DNA of 64,000 nucleotides from Paraburkholderia podalyriae (GTDB lineage: Bacteria > Pseudomonadota > Gammaproteobacteria > Burkholderiales > Burkholderiaceae). Every line of letters begins with the position of its first letter. Positions within the stretch are counted from its first letter, which is position 1. Both the position numbers and the translations under genes were made by a program. Below are positions 16,201 through 23,409 of this stretch, in pieces. The stretch is from the NCBI RefSeq assembly GCF_014397785.1, contig NZ_VZQQ01000015.1:62001-126000 (forward strand), in the 5' to 3' direction. Under the pieces are notes generated by a model that was given only the letters and a program-made list of their open reading frames with translations, did no database searches and was not told where the DNA came from.

Positions 16201-18350
16201 ACCTGACCGGCAAGTACTCGTGCAGCACCGCGATGCAACGAAAAGTGGATGCGATTCCGCTGGAACCGACGATAGGCTGGGACAACACGCTCAACGGCAA
16301 TCTCGGCGAACTGCTGATCGAACCCACGCTGATGGGTGCCTACGAAGGCGCCGCCATCACGGTGCTCGCCAAGGGCGTGCGCGACGTGAACAACGCCGCA
16401 GATCCGAACTGCACGGCGAACGGCATCTGCACGCCGCTCACCAGCAGCAACGCGGATTGCACGCAGTACTCCAGCAACTTCCTGTGCAATCCGTCGCGGG
16501 TGGACGGCATGACCTTCACGAATAGCTCGCAAGGCGGCGGCGGGATCTTTCTGCACGGCTGGAACCACTACACGGAGGTGTCGAACAACCGTGTGTCGAG
16601 CAACGCCGGAACGCTCACGGGCGGCATCACGATCGGCCAGGTCGAAGTGCCGGACGGCACGATCGCGGCGAATGGCATCACGCAGTTGCCGTTCGCGTAC
16701 AACACCCATGTGAACGTGCACCACAACGCGGTGACCGCGAACGCATCGTATGGCGATGAAATCAACTCGACCACGCCTTCGTCCGCAGCCGGTGTGACGT
16801 TCTGCTCGGGCGCCGACAACTATCACTTCAACTACAACTGGGTGTGCGGCAATATCAGCAGCGGCGACGGCGGCGGCATCGCTCACTTCGGCTTCAGCTA
16901 CAACGGCGACATCTCGCACAACTGGGTGATCTTCAACCAGAGCAACAACCCGACGTTGCCCACGTACGGCGGCGGCATCATCGCCCAGGGTGTGCCGCCG
17001 GACGGCACCTTCTGCGAGAACTCGACGGTCGACATCGATTGCGCGCCGCAGCTTTCCGACGGCGTCGGCCCGGGCCTCGTGATCGACGGCAACCTGATTG
17101 TCGGCAATACCGCGGAAAGCGGTAAAGGCGGCGGTCTGCGCTTGCAGAACATCAACGGCACGGACGTGCAGCGCAGTCCGAACAACCGCAACGCGTGGTA
17201 CGAGGTCAGCGTGATCAACAACATCATCGCGAACAACGTGGCGGGCTGGTCGGGTGGCGGCGTGTCGCTGCAGGATGCGGTGCGGGTGAACTTTGTCAAC
17301 AACACGGTGATCTCGAACGATTCGACTTCGTCGGCCGGTGTGCTGTTCAACACGGCGCTGGCTGCGCAGGCGAACGTCGGGCCGCCGAACTGCACGACGG
17401 TGGGCGCCGAAACGACCTGCAGCCCGATCACGACGTCCACGTTCCAACCGTCGGGTCTCGAGGTCGCGCGGCATACGTCGAACTTCATCAGTGCGTTCAC
17501 GAGCCCGAACGTGGTGTGTCCCGGCAACCTGCCGAACTGCAGGACGTTCTCCAACCCGGTGCTGACGAACAACGTGTTCTGGCAAAACCGCTCCTTCTAT
17601 ATCACCGTGGCTGGACTCAATCCGAACATTCCGGGCTTGCAGAACACGGTCGCACTGAACCCGACGCTGAACCAGTCGGGCCAGAAGACCGGGTATTGCG
17701 ATCCGCATGCGATGTATTGGGACATCGGCGCGTATGGCGATGTGAAGCCCTCGACTCACGAGTCGGGGGTGACGCTTGCCCCGCAGTATTCGATCCTGAC
17801 CGATGCCGGCGATTACCCGAACGCGCACAACAGCGGTGCGAATCCGAACGTGGTCAGCCAGTACTGCAACGGCTCGCGTGTGCCGCCTGAAGGTGGCGGG
17901 AACGGCTTTGCGGTGCCTCCGGGGATTGCCGACACGGTGCTGCCGAATCCGCTGTTCAGCTTGCTGCCCTCGGCCACGCCGGATGAAGGCAACAACTGGA
18001 TCAACATGTCGTACGGCCCGCTGTCGCTGTTCAACGCCACGATCCCGTCGGGCACCGCCGGCTACGGCGTGCCGCTCGGCAACTATTCGATCGAGTCGAA
18101 TTCGCCGGCGGTCAACGCAGCCACGCCGGTTGGTGCGCCGAACCACGACTTCTTCGGCACGGCGCGCCCGCAAAACGGGGGGGTCGATATCGGCGCGGTC
18201 GAGTTGCCGCGCACGGGTGGACTTGCCGGTCTCGCCGGGCTGGTGACAGGAATCAATCTGTCGTTCGGTCCCGCAGGGCTCGACCAGTTGCTGAACGTCA
18301 TCAGCGACGCGCTTCAGGGGCAAAGTACCCTGACGGGAGTCTTGCCATGA
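10209..18350 (+). CDS. Giant exported protein: degenerate cupredoxin region, Ig-like/VCBS-like repeats, SdrD/CNA-B-like modules, IPT/TIG and beta-helix
   Basis: A 2713-residue protein with a signal peptide (residues 1-33, cleaved after MAFAQ). Residues ~35-430 follow the cupredoxin plan of the two upstream oxidases (YYLINGIAFDRN, LVLLRFVNAG) but lack the HxH pairs. At ~440-620 there are two cadherin/VCBS-like repeats (GVIANDVGVSG, GVLANDTDPSG). Around 830-1250 there are SdrD/CNA-B-like modules (FLDTNGNGVSDASKPG). An IPT/TIG-like domain is at ~1824-1890. A right-handed beta-helix starts near 1905 (AIQKAIDSATPGDMIIVGPG) and runs to ~2600. Many cysteines suggest oxidative folding outside the cytoplasm. 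It is probably the main surface or secreted scaffold of the oxidase system; catalysis is not evident. The long stop-free frames on its opposite strand are composition shadows. Confidence 0.9.
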   Translation: MRSTQFKGTLLGLIKAGVAATILLTASGMAFAQSVTLTAQASTIALPDGQVVPMWGYTCSAAATAPATCAASNAGAGANWSPVVITVPPGPLTINLTNNLPGSIPTSLVVVGQLGVGQGTTATSTASPAHATQTATTWPIASSASGASFTPPAQPPRVQSFANEVTHGQMTSMTWSNLNPGTYLIESGTHPSIQGPMGLYGVLVVRTPANGSTRALAYPGVSYDADVPLVLSEIDPVQNAAVASAVTTSGFSETTVWSGQPNGCGNPSSSTYGTCYPPAVNYDPRYYLINGIAFDRNHAAGSTFAAAAPASTGLVLLRFVNAGLRMHVPSVVGAQTGNPAMSGFSLLAEDGNVLPGNLRVQSEVFLAAGKTYDVLMNAPATGALALPVFDRELSLSTNNQRDGGMQGYISVNGGATPVSTAANTGAVANPDRYFLVPGNTLSVTDPARGVIANDVGVSGVQVKTPPTGGVLTLNQNGTFTYVPNSGTTSDSFVYQANGNPALTALVTLAPCTASSHCLSGAPIAHADTYTSNIASLLHIGAPGVLANDTDPSGLPLTATLSGAVTGGTVTLNADGSFNAVPSAPPKGSSTATVTFHYKAVNSQNTASAPAMVTVKFNGGSGLAVAVKDAPTGTLIKDYRWIIEEDRTFQIDPACQVNGAGRPASCPPLPVPSLGTSFHTSYMPVIASGCVGTISCESGQTVFDPATNSHVPAVCDVGDGACRTTAAQQTPVDPAQVALDPTRHYYISILPGDAGNTFSQGSGTPQPGPNGTQRQFDISKDCPSGPGGADFAPGTGKCGHAMGGAPIAAAQTAVNVLLQQTPLQTAKISVFVFEDDAPVNGEVDVSGGTDAFGTAREPGLGGFEIKLFDDAGGTGAATGQMSYDMFNMPLSNSLAGMKDPATGLDACPISKTTHDGIVGMIPTCPRFESDNKTLSPLVGQAIIANLMPGRYGVAAYPAADRIGRGEEWLQTNTLDGQKAHDAFIKIGGPAYFQEFGPAGFHVTIGFANPKIINARLPALCKGVTCNNGIKGRITNLHYSRPPNENLYGAGSRDSLSFTQCYVSVGDPDGEDVAFTKCAADGSFSVSGLPDGTYRITVFDQWNDQIVDGLATAAAVKGGQTANVGELSVLQWHTNLYTRTFLDTNGNGVSDASKPGVALVPTTIRFRDGSYSNFNTTDLNGYASFNEVFPLFNWYIAETDTTRYKQTGVHAVYDAGGPPDGTPGGGTSTIAAHYANTKESATSHLPTHLRFPGSVYCNDADCSDRSGTNPSTGRIDPPWVTTMGWQGFSGQSSFLEFGKAPFGATENGGIHGEVVYASTRPFDDPAQLVHTSWTPNVPNVTVNLYQENIAADGTQSLVLVDTAKTSSWDDWAQGFRSDGVPNMNCPGQETTDPFFFTLKNTKQWLDPQQRALPANSQFKCYDGMHAFNQLQPAPYDGMYQFPSVTGRNSTTGKPTGTNCSICVTNPSGDGTKMLPAGKYVVEVIVPPGYELVKEEDKNILIGDNYIAPVTQQFGSLGNIFILPDQAAVNSSYNANNAQNPTTDLGMQPRNEEVTGIIQPSWPCVGALRIVPDFISLFPGSQEVAPFAGASRHLCDRKEVTLTHQMSAVAKFWVFSSTHVAAHFTGFMLDDFSSEFDPYSPQFGEKFAVPNVPVSLKDFAGNEVSRVYSDQWGIFNGLNYSTWQVNPPNPTGYAPTMMVACMNDPDMPDPAHPGQTKRDPLYNPAYSQFCYEIPFMPGQTQYMDTPVVPVQAFADGYNQPDCAYPDATPAVSTVTGDSSGGGAGPWVSAAGHTLTIKALGDQTVVNHAYTGPAATTAPYNQKFVTRHYGFGAARGTGTVTIGGVAATVTSWSDTQITVTVPNLSAAQSSCTIQQRGVNTQTRCGELVITSGNGKKSIDTVTVTIGGKAPTYVAGENGTSNAIQKAIDSATPGDMIIVGPGVYNEMLLMWKPVRLQGVGATSVTVNANTHPSGKMDPWRRQVDCLFGVALNGGLISSGNPYDLTGKYSCSTAMQRKVDAIPLEPTIGWDNTLNGNLGELLIEPTLMGAYEGAAITVLAKGVRDVNNAADPNCTANGICTPLTSSNADCTQYSSNFLCNPSRVDGMTFTNSSQGGGGIFLHGWNHYTEVSNNRVSSNAGTLTGGITIGQVEVPDGTIAANGITQLPFAYNTHVNVHHNAVTANASYGDEINSTTPSSAAGVTFCSGADNYHFNYNWVCGNISSGDGGGIAHFGFSYNGDISHNWVIFNQSNNPTLPTYGGGIIAQGVPPDGTFCENSTVDIDCAPQLSDGVGPGLVIDGNLIVGNTAESGKGGGLRLQNINGTDVQRSPNNRNAWYEVSVINNIIANNVAGWSGGGVSLQDAVRVNFVNNTVISNDSTSSAGVLFNTALAAQANVGPPNCTTVGAETTCSPITTSTFQPSGLEVARHTSNFISAFTSPNVVCPGNLPNCRTFSNPVLTNNVFWQNRSFYITVAGLNPNIPGLQNTVALNPTLNQSGQKTGYCDPHAMYWDIGAYGDVKPSTHESGVTLAPQYSILTDAGDYPNAHNSGANPNVVSQYCNGSRVPPEGGGNGFAVPPGIADTVLPNPLFSLLPSATPDEGNNWINMSYGPLSLFNATIPSGTAGYGVPLGNYSIESNSPAVNAATPVGAPNHDFFGTARPQNGGVDIGAVELPRTGGLAGLAGLVTGINLSFGPAGLDQLLNVISDALQGQSTLTGVLP

Positions 18351-18847
18351 AACACCCATTGTCGTCGGCGTGGCGGAGAGCGTCGCTGCTATCGGGTGTT
18401 TGTCTGGCCGCGGCCATGCTGGAGACAGCCGCGGCGCAGCAAAACCCGGCGGCCGCGACTTCGCCAAGGGCGTCGCCGTATATGCCGGTGAAAGTGCCGC
18501 AGCACGCGCAGCAGCTGTATCAAATGATGCATGGCGTCGACAACCTGAGTGTGCGGCGCACCGCCTCCGGCAATCTGTTGCGCTTCAGCTATCGCGTCAC
18601 CGACCCGGCGGTCGCGCAGTTGCTCGGCGACAAGAACTCGACGCCGTATCTGTATGGCGAGAGAAGTCATGCATTGCTCGAAGTGCCGGTAATGGACACG
18701 ATCGGCCAGCTTCGGCAGACCGGTCCGCAGGAGGTCGGCCAGCAATACTGGGTGGTGTTCTCCAACAAAGGCAACCTGATCAGGGCAGGGGATCGCGTCA
18801 ATGTGCTGATCGGCGCGTTTCATATCGATGGACTGGTGGTCGAATGA
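18347..18847 (+). CDS. Small exported protein coupled to the giant protein
   Basis: A 166-residue protein whose ATG overlaps the giant gene's stop (ATGA), implying coupled translation and a functional tie. The signal peptide is SLLSGVCLAAAMLETAAAQ. The mature part is a single small domain (HAQQLYQMMHGVDNLSVRRT, LRFSYRVTDPAVAQLL, then a beta-rich C-terminus AGDRVNVLIGAFHIDGLVVE). No cysteines remain after cleavage. I do not recognise the family. The fold and coupling suggest a periplasmic chaperone or accessory for the giant protein, which is inference. Confidence 0.8.
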   Translation: MKHPLSSAWRRASLLSGVCLAAAMLETAAAQQNPAAATSPRASPYMPVKVPQHAQQLYQMMHGVDNLSVRRTASGNLLRFSYRVTDPAVAQLLGDKNSTPYLYGERSHALLEVPVMDTIGQLRQTGPQEVGQQYWVVFSNKGNLIRAGDRVNVLIGAFHIDGLVVE

Positions 18848-18885
18848 TTGCGCCAGCTATCCGCGAAGAAAGGGAGGGGTGAGCC

Positions 18886-19668
18886 ATGAAGCGGTTGTTT
18901 TCGATGACGGTCCCGATGGCGGCCTTGCTGGCCGCGGCCCTGATGCCGGCCGCGGCGTCGGCGGCCGACCTGAGCGCGGCGCAGATCGTGGAGCGCAACG
19001 TCGCTGCGCGCGGCGGTCTGAAGGCGTGGCACGCCGTCAACACGATAACGATGACAGGACAGATCGACGTGGGCGGCACCAAACCAGTCAAGCTGCCGTT
19101 CACGATGACGATGAAGCGGCCGCACAAGAGCCGCTTTGAACTTCGTTTCGATAATCAGACCGCGTATCAGGTCTACGACGGTTCGCAAGGCTGGAAAGTC
19201 CGGCCGTTCCTCGGACGCAATGACGCCGAGCCTTATACGTCTGCCGAGGCGAAATCGGCCGCGAACACCGCCGATCTCGACGGCCCGCTGATTGACTACG
19301 CGAGCAAGGGCAGCCAGGTCGCGGTGCAGGGCATGGATACCGTGGAGGGCCACCGCGCCTACAGGCTCATGCTGACGACGAAAGATCACACCGAGCGTCA
19401 TGTGTGGATCGACGCGACGAACTTTCTCGAGCTGAAAATGGATGGCGACCCGCGCAAGCTCGACGGGCGCATGCACAACGTCGCCGTCTACTTCCGCGAT
19501 TACCACGCGGAAAACGGCCTGGTCGTGCCGCATACGCTCGAGACAATAGTCGCGGGCGTGAAGCAGACCCATCAGATGACGATTCAGCACGTGACGGTGA
19601 ATCAGGCCGCCGACGATTCGCTGTTCGCCAAGCCGCAACTCGCCATGGTCAAGGTGCCGGCTCGCTAG
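18886..19668 (+). CDS. Exported LolA/LppX-like protein, copy 1
   Basis: A 260-residue protein with a signal peptide (MTVPMAALLAAALMPAAASA). The mature sequence resembles outer-membrane-lipoprotein-sorting-like proteins: IVERNVAARGGLKAWHAVNT, then FTMTMKRPHKSRFELRFDN, a YDGSQGWKVRPF turn, VEGHRAYRLML and HVWIDATNFLELK, all typical of the half-barrel LolA/LppX-type fold that carries a hydrophobic ligand. It lies 38 bp after the previous gene with an AGGGAGGG site. The next gene is a paralogue with the same motif order. A role in carrying a lipid or hydrophobic substrate in the periplasm is inferred from the fold only. Confidence 0.8.
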   Translation: MKRLFSMTVPMAALLAAALMPAAASAADLSAAQIVERNVAARGGLKAWHAVNTITMTGQIDVGGTKPVKLPFTMTMKRPHKSRFELRFDNQTAYQVYDGSQGWKVRPFLGRNDAEPYTSAEAKSAANTADLDGPLIDYASKGSQVAVQGMDTVEGHRAYRLMLTTKDHTERHVWIDATNFLELKMDGDPRKLDGRMHNVAVYFRDYHAENGLVVPHTLETIVAGVKQTHQMTIQHVTVNQAADDSLFAKPQLAMVKVPAR

Positions 19669-19694
19669 CGACGGCAGCACACCGGGAGAAGGTC

Positions 19695-20537
19695 ATGAAA
19701 CGGATTGCTTGGTGGTGGTTGCTTGTGGCGATCGCCGCCGCGTTCGCGATGGCGCAAATGCCGGCCGCGAGGTCGGACGACAGCCTTGGCACGGAGGAAA
19801 TCGTCGCGAGGAACGCCGAGGCTCGCGGCGGCGCGGATGCCTGGCGCAAGGTCATGTCGATGGAGTGGGTCGGGCACGTGGACAGTCCGAATGCACCCGC
19901 GTCGAATCTGCCGTTCATGCTCACGTTGATACGTCCCGACCTGACTCGCTTCGAGGTCACGGCGGCCAATCAGATGATCGTGCACGTATTCGACGGCAAG
20001 GAAGGCTGGAAAGTGCGCCCGTCGGGAAGCGGCGGTCCGGATGTGCGCCCCTATACGAGCGATGAAGTGAAGTTCGCGCGCGACGCGCAGGTCATCGACG
20101 GCCCGTTGCTCGATCACGCCGCGAAGGGCATCGACGTCGCACTCGAAGGCACCGACAAGGTCGAAGGACGCGATACCTATCGTCTGTCGCTGCGCTTGCC
20201 CTCCGGTGCGACGCGCCACGTGTGGGTCGACGCGCAGAATTTCCTCGATGTGAAGTCCGACCGCGAGGCGCGCGGTCCTTCGGGCCAGCCCGCGATCGTC
20301 GAGGTGATGTATCGCGACTTCAGGGACGTGGATGGCGTGCGGATTCCGTTCGTCATCGAAAGCGGCCCGGTCGGGACGGATAGGAAAGACCGGCTGGTGA
20401 TCGACAAGGTCACGCTCAATCCGCCCCTCGACAGATTGACGTTCGCCAAACCGGTCTGGCAGGGGCGGCACGCTTCCGTCACGATCGGCGCCGATACCTC
20501 GCCGGCGAGCGGCTCGCCGGTCCGGCCGGTTCCTTAG
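19695..20537 (+). CDS. Exported LolA/LppX-like protein, copy 2
   Basis: A 280-residue paralogue of the preceding product. Matching elements are EEIVARNAEARGGADAWRKV, FDGKEGWKVRPSG, VRPYTSDE, IDGPLLDHAAKGIDVALEGT, VEGRDTYRLSLRL and HVWVDAQNFLDVKSD. The signal peptide is WWWLLVAIAAAFAMAQMPAA. The start at 19695 is preceded by GGGAGAAGG; a longer in-frame reading would run back into the previous gene. The C-terminal ~40 residues differ from copy 1. The tandem pair may form a heterodimer or handle two ligands. Function is unknown. Confidence 0.8.
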   Translation: MKRIAWWWLLVAIAAAFAMAQMPAARSDDSLGTEEIVARNAEARGGADAWRKVMSMEWVGHVDSPNAPASNLPFMLTLIRPDLTRFEVTAANQMIVHVFDGKEGWKVRPSGSGGPDVRPYTSDEVKFARDAQVIDGPLLDHAAKGIDVALEGTDKVEGRDTYRLSLRLPSGATRHVWVDAQNFLDVKSDREARGPSGQPAIVEVMYRDFRDVDGVRIPFVIESGPVGTDRKDRLVIDKVTLNPPLDRLTFAKPVWQGRHASVTIGADTSPASGSPVRPVP

Positions 20538-20539
20538 TC

Positions 20540-22174
20540 ATGCACCGCGCCGGGTTCTTTGGCGTAGCGGGCGCGCTTGCCGCGCTGCTGCTGGCCGGCG
20601 TGCAACAAGCGAGCGGCGCGCCTCCCATCGATGCCGGCGAGTCGATCTACCAGCGCGGCATTGCCGGCTCCGGGGAAGCGGTTCAAGCGACCCACGATGG
20701 CGGCGTGCGCATGCAAGGCGCCGCCGTCGCATGCATGAATTGCCACCGGCGCAGCGGGCTCGGCGCGCGCGAAGGCAACAGCACCATTCCACCGATCAGC
20801 GGGCAGTATCTGTTCCACCCGCGGGTCCAGAATCCCGAGGAGCTGGAGATACCCTACGTCGACGGCATGCGGGCCAATCGCGAGCCGTACACGGACGCGA
20901 CGATCGCCCGTGCGATCCGCGAAGGCGTCGACTCCGAGGGCAAGCCACTCAGCAATCTGATGCCGCAGTTCGCGCTGAACGACGCGGACATGGCGGCGTT
21001 GATCGGCTATCTGAAGCGGCTCGACCGGCGCAGGGCGCCGGGCGTCACGGATACCGTGCTGCACTTCGCGACGATCATCACACCGGACGCGGATCCGGTG
21101 AAACGGCGCGGCATGCTCGACGTGCTGGAACACTATTTCGCCGACAAGAACGCTTCGCCGCTCGGCGCAACGCCGCCGCTGCGCACCTCGCGCAAGATGA
21201 TGTTCATGGTCAACCGACGCTGGGAGTTGCATGTGTGGGAACTGCACGGCCCGCCCGAGACCTGGCACGAGCAGTTGAAGGCGTATCTGACGCAGCAACC
21301 TGTATTTGCGGTGTTGTCGGGAATCGGCGGCAAGAACTGGGCGCCCGTTCACGACTTCTGCGAGCAGGAAGCGGTGCCGTGCCTCTTTCCCAACGTCGAC
21401 GTACCAGTCGAGACCGACCAGGACTTTTACTCGATGTATTTCTCGAAGGGCGTTCTCCTCGAGGCCGGGCTGATCGCGAAGCGTATCCTCGACGCGAATA
21501 GCGGCTCACCGGCTGGCATGGTGAAGACCGTACGCCAGGTCTATCGCGCGGGCGACAGCGGCGAGGCGGCTGCGCAAGCGCTCGCGAGCGCACTGAAGGA
21601 CCACGGCGTGAGCGTATCGAGCCACAGGCTCGCGCCGGGCGATAGCGTTGCCGAAGCGCTTCGCGGTGCGCGTGGAACAGATGCGCTGGTGCTGTGGCTG
21701 CGGCCACCTGATATCGCGGCGGTCGCCGGCAAGCCGCCCGCTTCGACTCAGGTCTTTGTGTCGGGACTGATGGGTGGCCTGGACCGCATACCCTTGCCGC
21801 AAAGGTGGCGCGACGCCGCGCGTATCGCCTATCCGGTCGACCTGCCCGAGGGACGACGCGTGCGTGTCGATTACGCGTTCGGCTGGTTCGCGATCAGGCA
21901 TATTCAGGTCGTCGACGAGCGCGTTCAGGCGGATACCTATCTCGCGTGCGGGCTGCTCGCCGAGACGCTCAGTCACATGGTCGATGCGTTCGTCAGAGAC
22001 TACCTGGTAGAACGCGTCGATGACATGCTCGACCATCGGATCCTGACGGGCTACTATCCGCGCCTGACGCTCGCGCCGGGTCAGCGCTTTGCCTCGAAGG
22101 GCGGTTATCTCGTTCGCTTTGCGCAACCCGAGGACACGCGTGTCGTTGCCGATAGCGCGTGGATCGTGCCGTAG
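20540..22174 (+). CDS. Cytochrome c fused to a type 1 periplasmic-binding-like domain
   Basis: A 544-residue exported protein (signal peptide ~1-26). Residues ~30-165 form a class I cytochrome c domain with haem-binding CMNCH (Cys65-Cys68-His69) and a likely axial Met in NLMPQFALND near residue 147. Residues ~175-490 look like an ABC-type substrate-binding fold (VLHFATIITPDADPV, FAVLSGIGGKNWAPVHDFCE, VPCLFPNVDVPVE). There is no transporter gene nearby, so the binding domain probably acts as a sensor or docking module rather than in uptake. It starts 2 bp after the previous stop and closes the operon. It is a natural candidate to pass electrons to or from the oxidase proteins; this is inferred. 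Confidence 0.88.
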   Translation: MHRAGFFGVAGALAALLLAGVQQASGAPPIDAGESIYQRGIAGSGEAVQATHDGGVRMQGAAVACMNCHRRSGLGAREGNSTIPPISGQYLFHPRVQNPEELEIPYVDGMRANREPYTDATIARAIREGVDSEGKPLSNLMPQFALNDADMAALIGYLKRLDRRRAPGVTDTVLHFATIITPDADPVKRRGMLDVLEHYFADKNASPLGATPPLRTSRKMMFMVNRRWELHVWELHGPPETWHEQLKAYLTQQPVFAVLSGIGGKNWAPVHDFCEQEAVPCLFPNVDVPVETDQDFYSMYFSKGVLLEAGLIAKRILDANSGSPAGMVKTVRQVYRAGDSGEAAAQALASALKDHGVSVSSHRLAPGDSVAEALRGARGTDALVLWLRPPDIAAVAGKPPASTQVFVSGLMGGLDRIPLPQRWRDAARIAYPVDLPEGRRVRVDYAFGWFAIRHIQVVDERVQADTYLACGLLAETLSHMVDAFVRDYLVERVDDMLDHRILTGYYPRLTLAPGQRFASKGGYLVRFAQPEDTRVVADSAWIVP

Positions 22175-22213
22175 CAGCCGGGCAGGGCGGCATGACAGCG
22201 CCGCCGGCGCGCA

Positions 22214-22831
22214 TTAGCCGCTGACCGTCAGCAGACGCCGGTAGCGGTCCAGCACGCGCGGCACGTACTGACGCGTCTCGGGGATCGAAGGGATGCGATA
22301 GCCGGCCCGAATCACGGCGTTCTCGCCCGCGTTGTACGCGGCCAGCGCAAGTTCCATGTCGTCCTGGAAGAGATCGAGCAGGAAGCGTAGATAGCGCGCG
22401 CCTGCCAGCACGTTGTCGCGCGGATTGAACATGTTGCCGCCCGAAAAGCGCCGCGCGGTGTCGGGCATCAACTGCATGAGACCCTGGGCACCTTTGTCCG
22501 ATACGGCATTCGGGTTGTAGCGCGACTCGACGTCGATCACCGCGCGCAGCAGTTCGGGCGCCACGCGAAAGGTGCGGCTTGCTTCTTCGATCACGGCGCT
22601 GAATGTGCTGTTTGTACGTTTCGCACTTCGCTCGGGCGGCGGGTCTCCCGCGACGATCACGCGCAGTCCCGCCGTGCCCGGTGTATTGGTCAGGACGATC
22701 GCACCTTGGCTGTCGACCGCGCCAAAGATGTCCGCATGCGCGAGCCCAGTTGATGTCATGCCGAGCGTCATCATGACCGCCCGAAGCGTACTCGCCGACA
22801 GCAAAGAAGAGCGCCTGCGCATGTTCGACAT
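22214..22831 (-). CDS. Exported lytic transglycosylase (SLT family)
   Basis: A 205-residue peptidoglycan-cleaving enzyme. The catalytic Glu lies in DVESRYNPNAVSDKGAQGLM, followed by QLMPDTARR, the NVLAGARYLRFLLDLF helix and ALAAYNAGENAV, the complete goose-type SLT signature. A signal peptide precedes it (MSNMRRRSSLLSASTLRAVM, cleaved near AHA). It has a ~60-residue linker similar to short DUF4124-like regions (GAVDSQGAIVLTNTPGTAGL). It converges on the oxidase operon (40 bp between stops). Secretion systems often carry such an enzyme to open the cell wall for the secretin, which suits the operon at 27245. Confidence 0.92.
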   Translation of the reverse strand: MSNMRRRSSLLSASTLRAVMMTLGMTSTGLAHADIFGAVDSQGAIVLTNTPGTAGLRVIVAGDPPPERSAKRTNSTFSAVIEEASRTFRVAPELLRAVIDVESRYNPNAVSDKGAQGLMQLMPDTARRFSGGNMFNPRDNVLAGARYLRFLLDLFQDDMELALAAYNAGENAVIRAGYRIPSIPETRQYVPRVLDRYRRLLTVSG

Positions 22832-23409
22832 CCCTCCGCGTCGTCATTGTGAATCGCGCAAAAGGACCTGAGCAATGGGGCACCCTCCTACTTTTGGAGG
22901 TGCGCCGAGTAGGGTATTTACTGGTTTGCAGAAATGTTACGTCTGTAACGAATTGTGAGATCCGTCAGGCTTGGCTACTGTTCGTCATTCGCTTCAAAGA
23001 AGGAAAATAGTTCTGATAGGGCGGATGGCGTAGTTCGTACTGCCTCGCATGCGCGAAACACAGGAAAGACGCACTTTATTCCTATTATTACCAAAATCAG
23101 TTTTTCCGTCGAACGTATCTGTTTTGAAACGTTTTTCGCCAACTTAATTAATCTAACTAAACGTTTCGACGTGCTTCCCGAATCTGGAAAAGGTCCTGAG
23201 CCTGATGGCGCGAACCTTGCACAGCAAGTCCGCGCGGGCGATCGGATGTAGTCATAAAAATATGTTAAGTGAAAGTAAGGATATATTAATTTATCGGAAA
23301 GAAATATCCAAGGAATTAGAAAGAAATATTCGAAAGAAGAAAATCGTCCTGCCAAAGGCGCTTACGGTTGATCAATCAACCGTCCATGCTCTAACGAGGA
23401 GTGGGGATC
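22832..23409. promoter_or_regulatory. AT-rich divergent control region
   Basis: About 580 bp between the lytic transglycosylase (minus) and the first response regulator (plus). The 23080-23350 part is much richer in A/T than the neighbourhood. A GTAGGGTA word occurs at 22909-22916; its reverse complement appears upstream of the Sco gene at 25536. A perfect palindrome is at 23365-23382. No credible gene was found. Confidence 0.45.
23365..23382. promoter_or_regulatory. Palindrome CGGTTGAT-CA-ATCAACCG
   Basis: Perfect 8+2+8 inverted repeat 28 bp before the GTG of the first response regulator. It could be an operator for an autoregulated factor, or a leader hairpin. Confidence 0.5.

Noticed and set aside
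11721..18467. Very long minus-strand open frames (e.g. 13584-16064 and 16164-18467) opposite the giant gene
   Set aside because: They are Arg/His/Val-rich, have no family motifs and no ribosome-binding sites, and follow from the strong third-position GC bias of the plus-strand gene.
22955..23251. Small plus-strand frame in the AT-rich control region
   Set aside because: No start site with a ribosome-binding sequence, no resemblance to a family, and it lies where promoters are expected.
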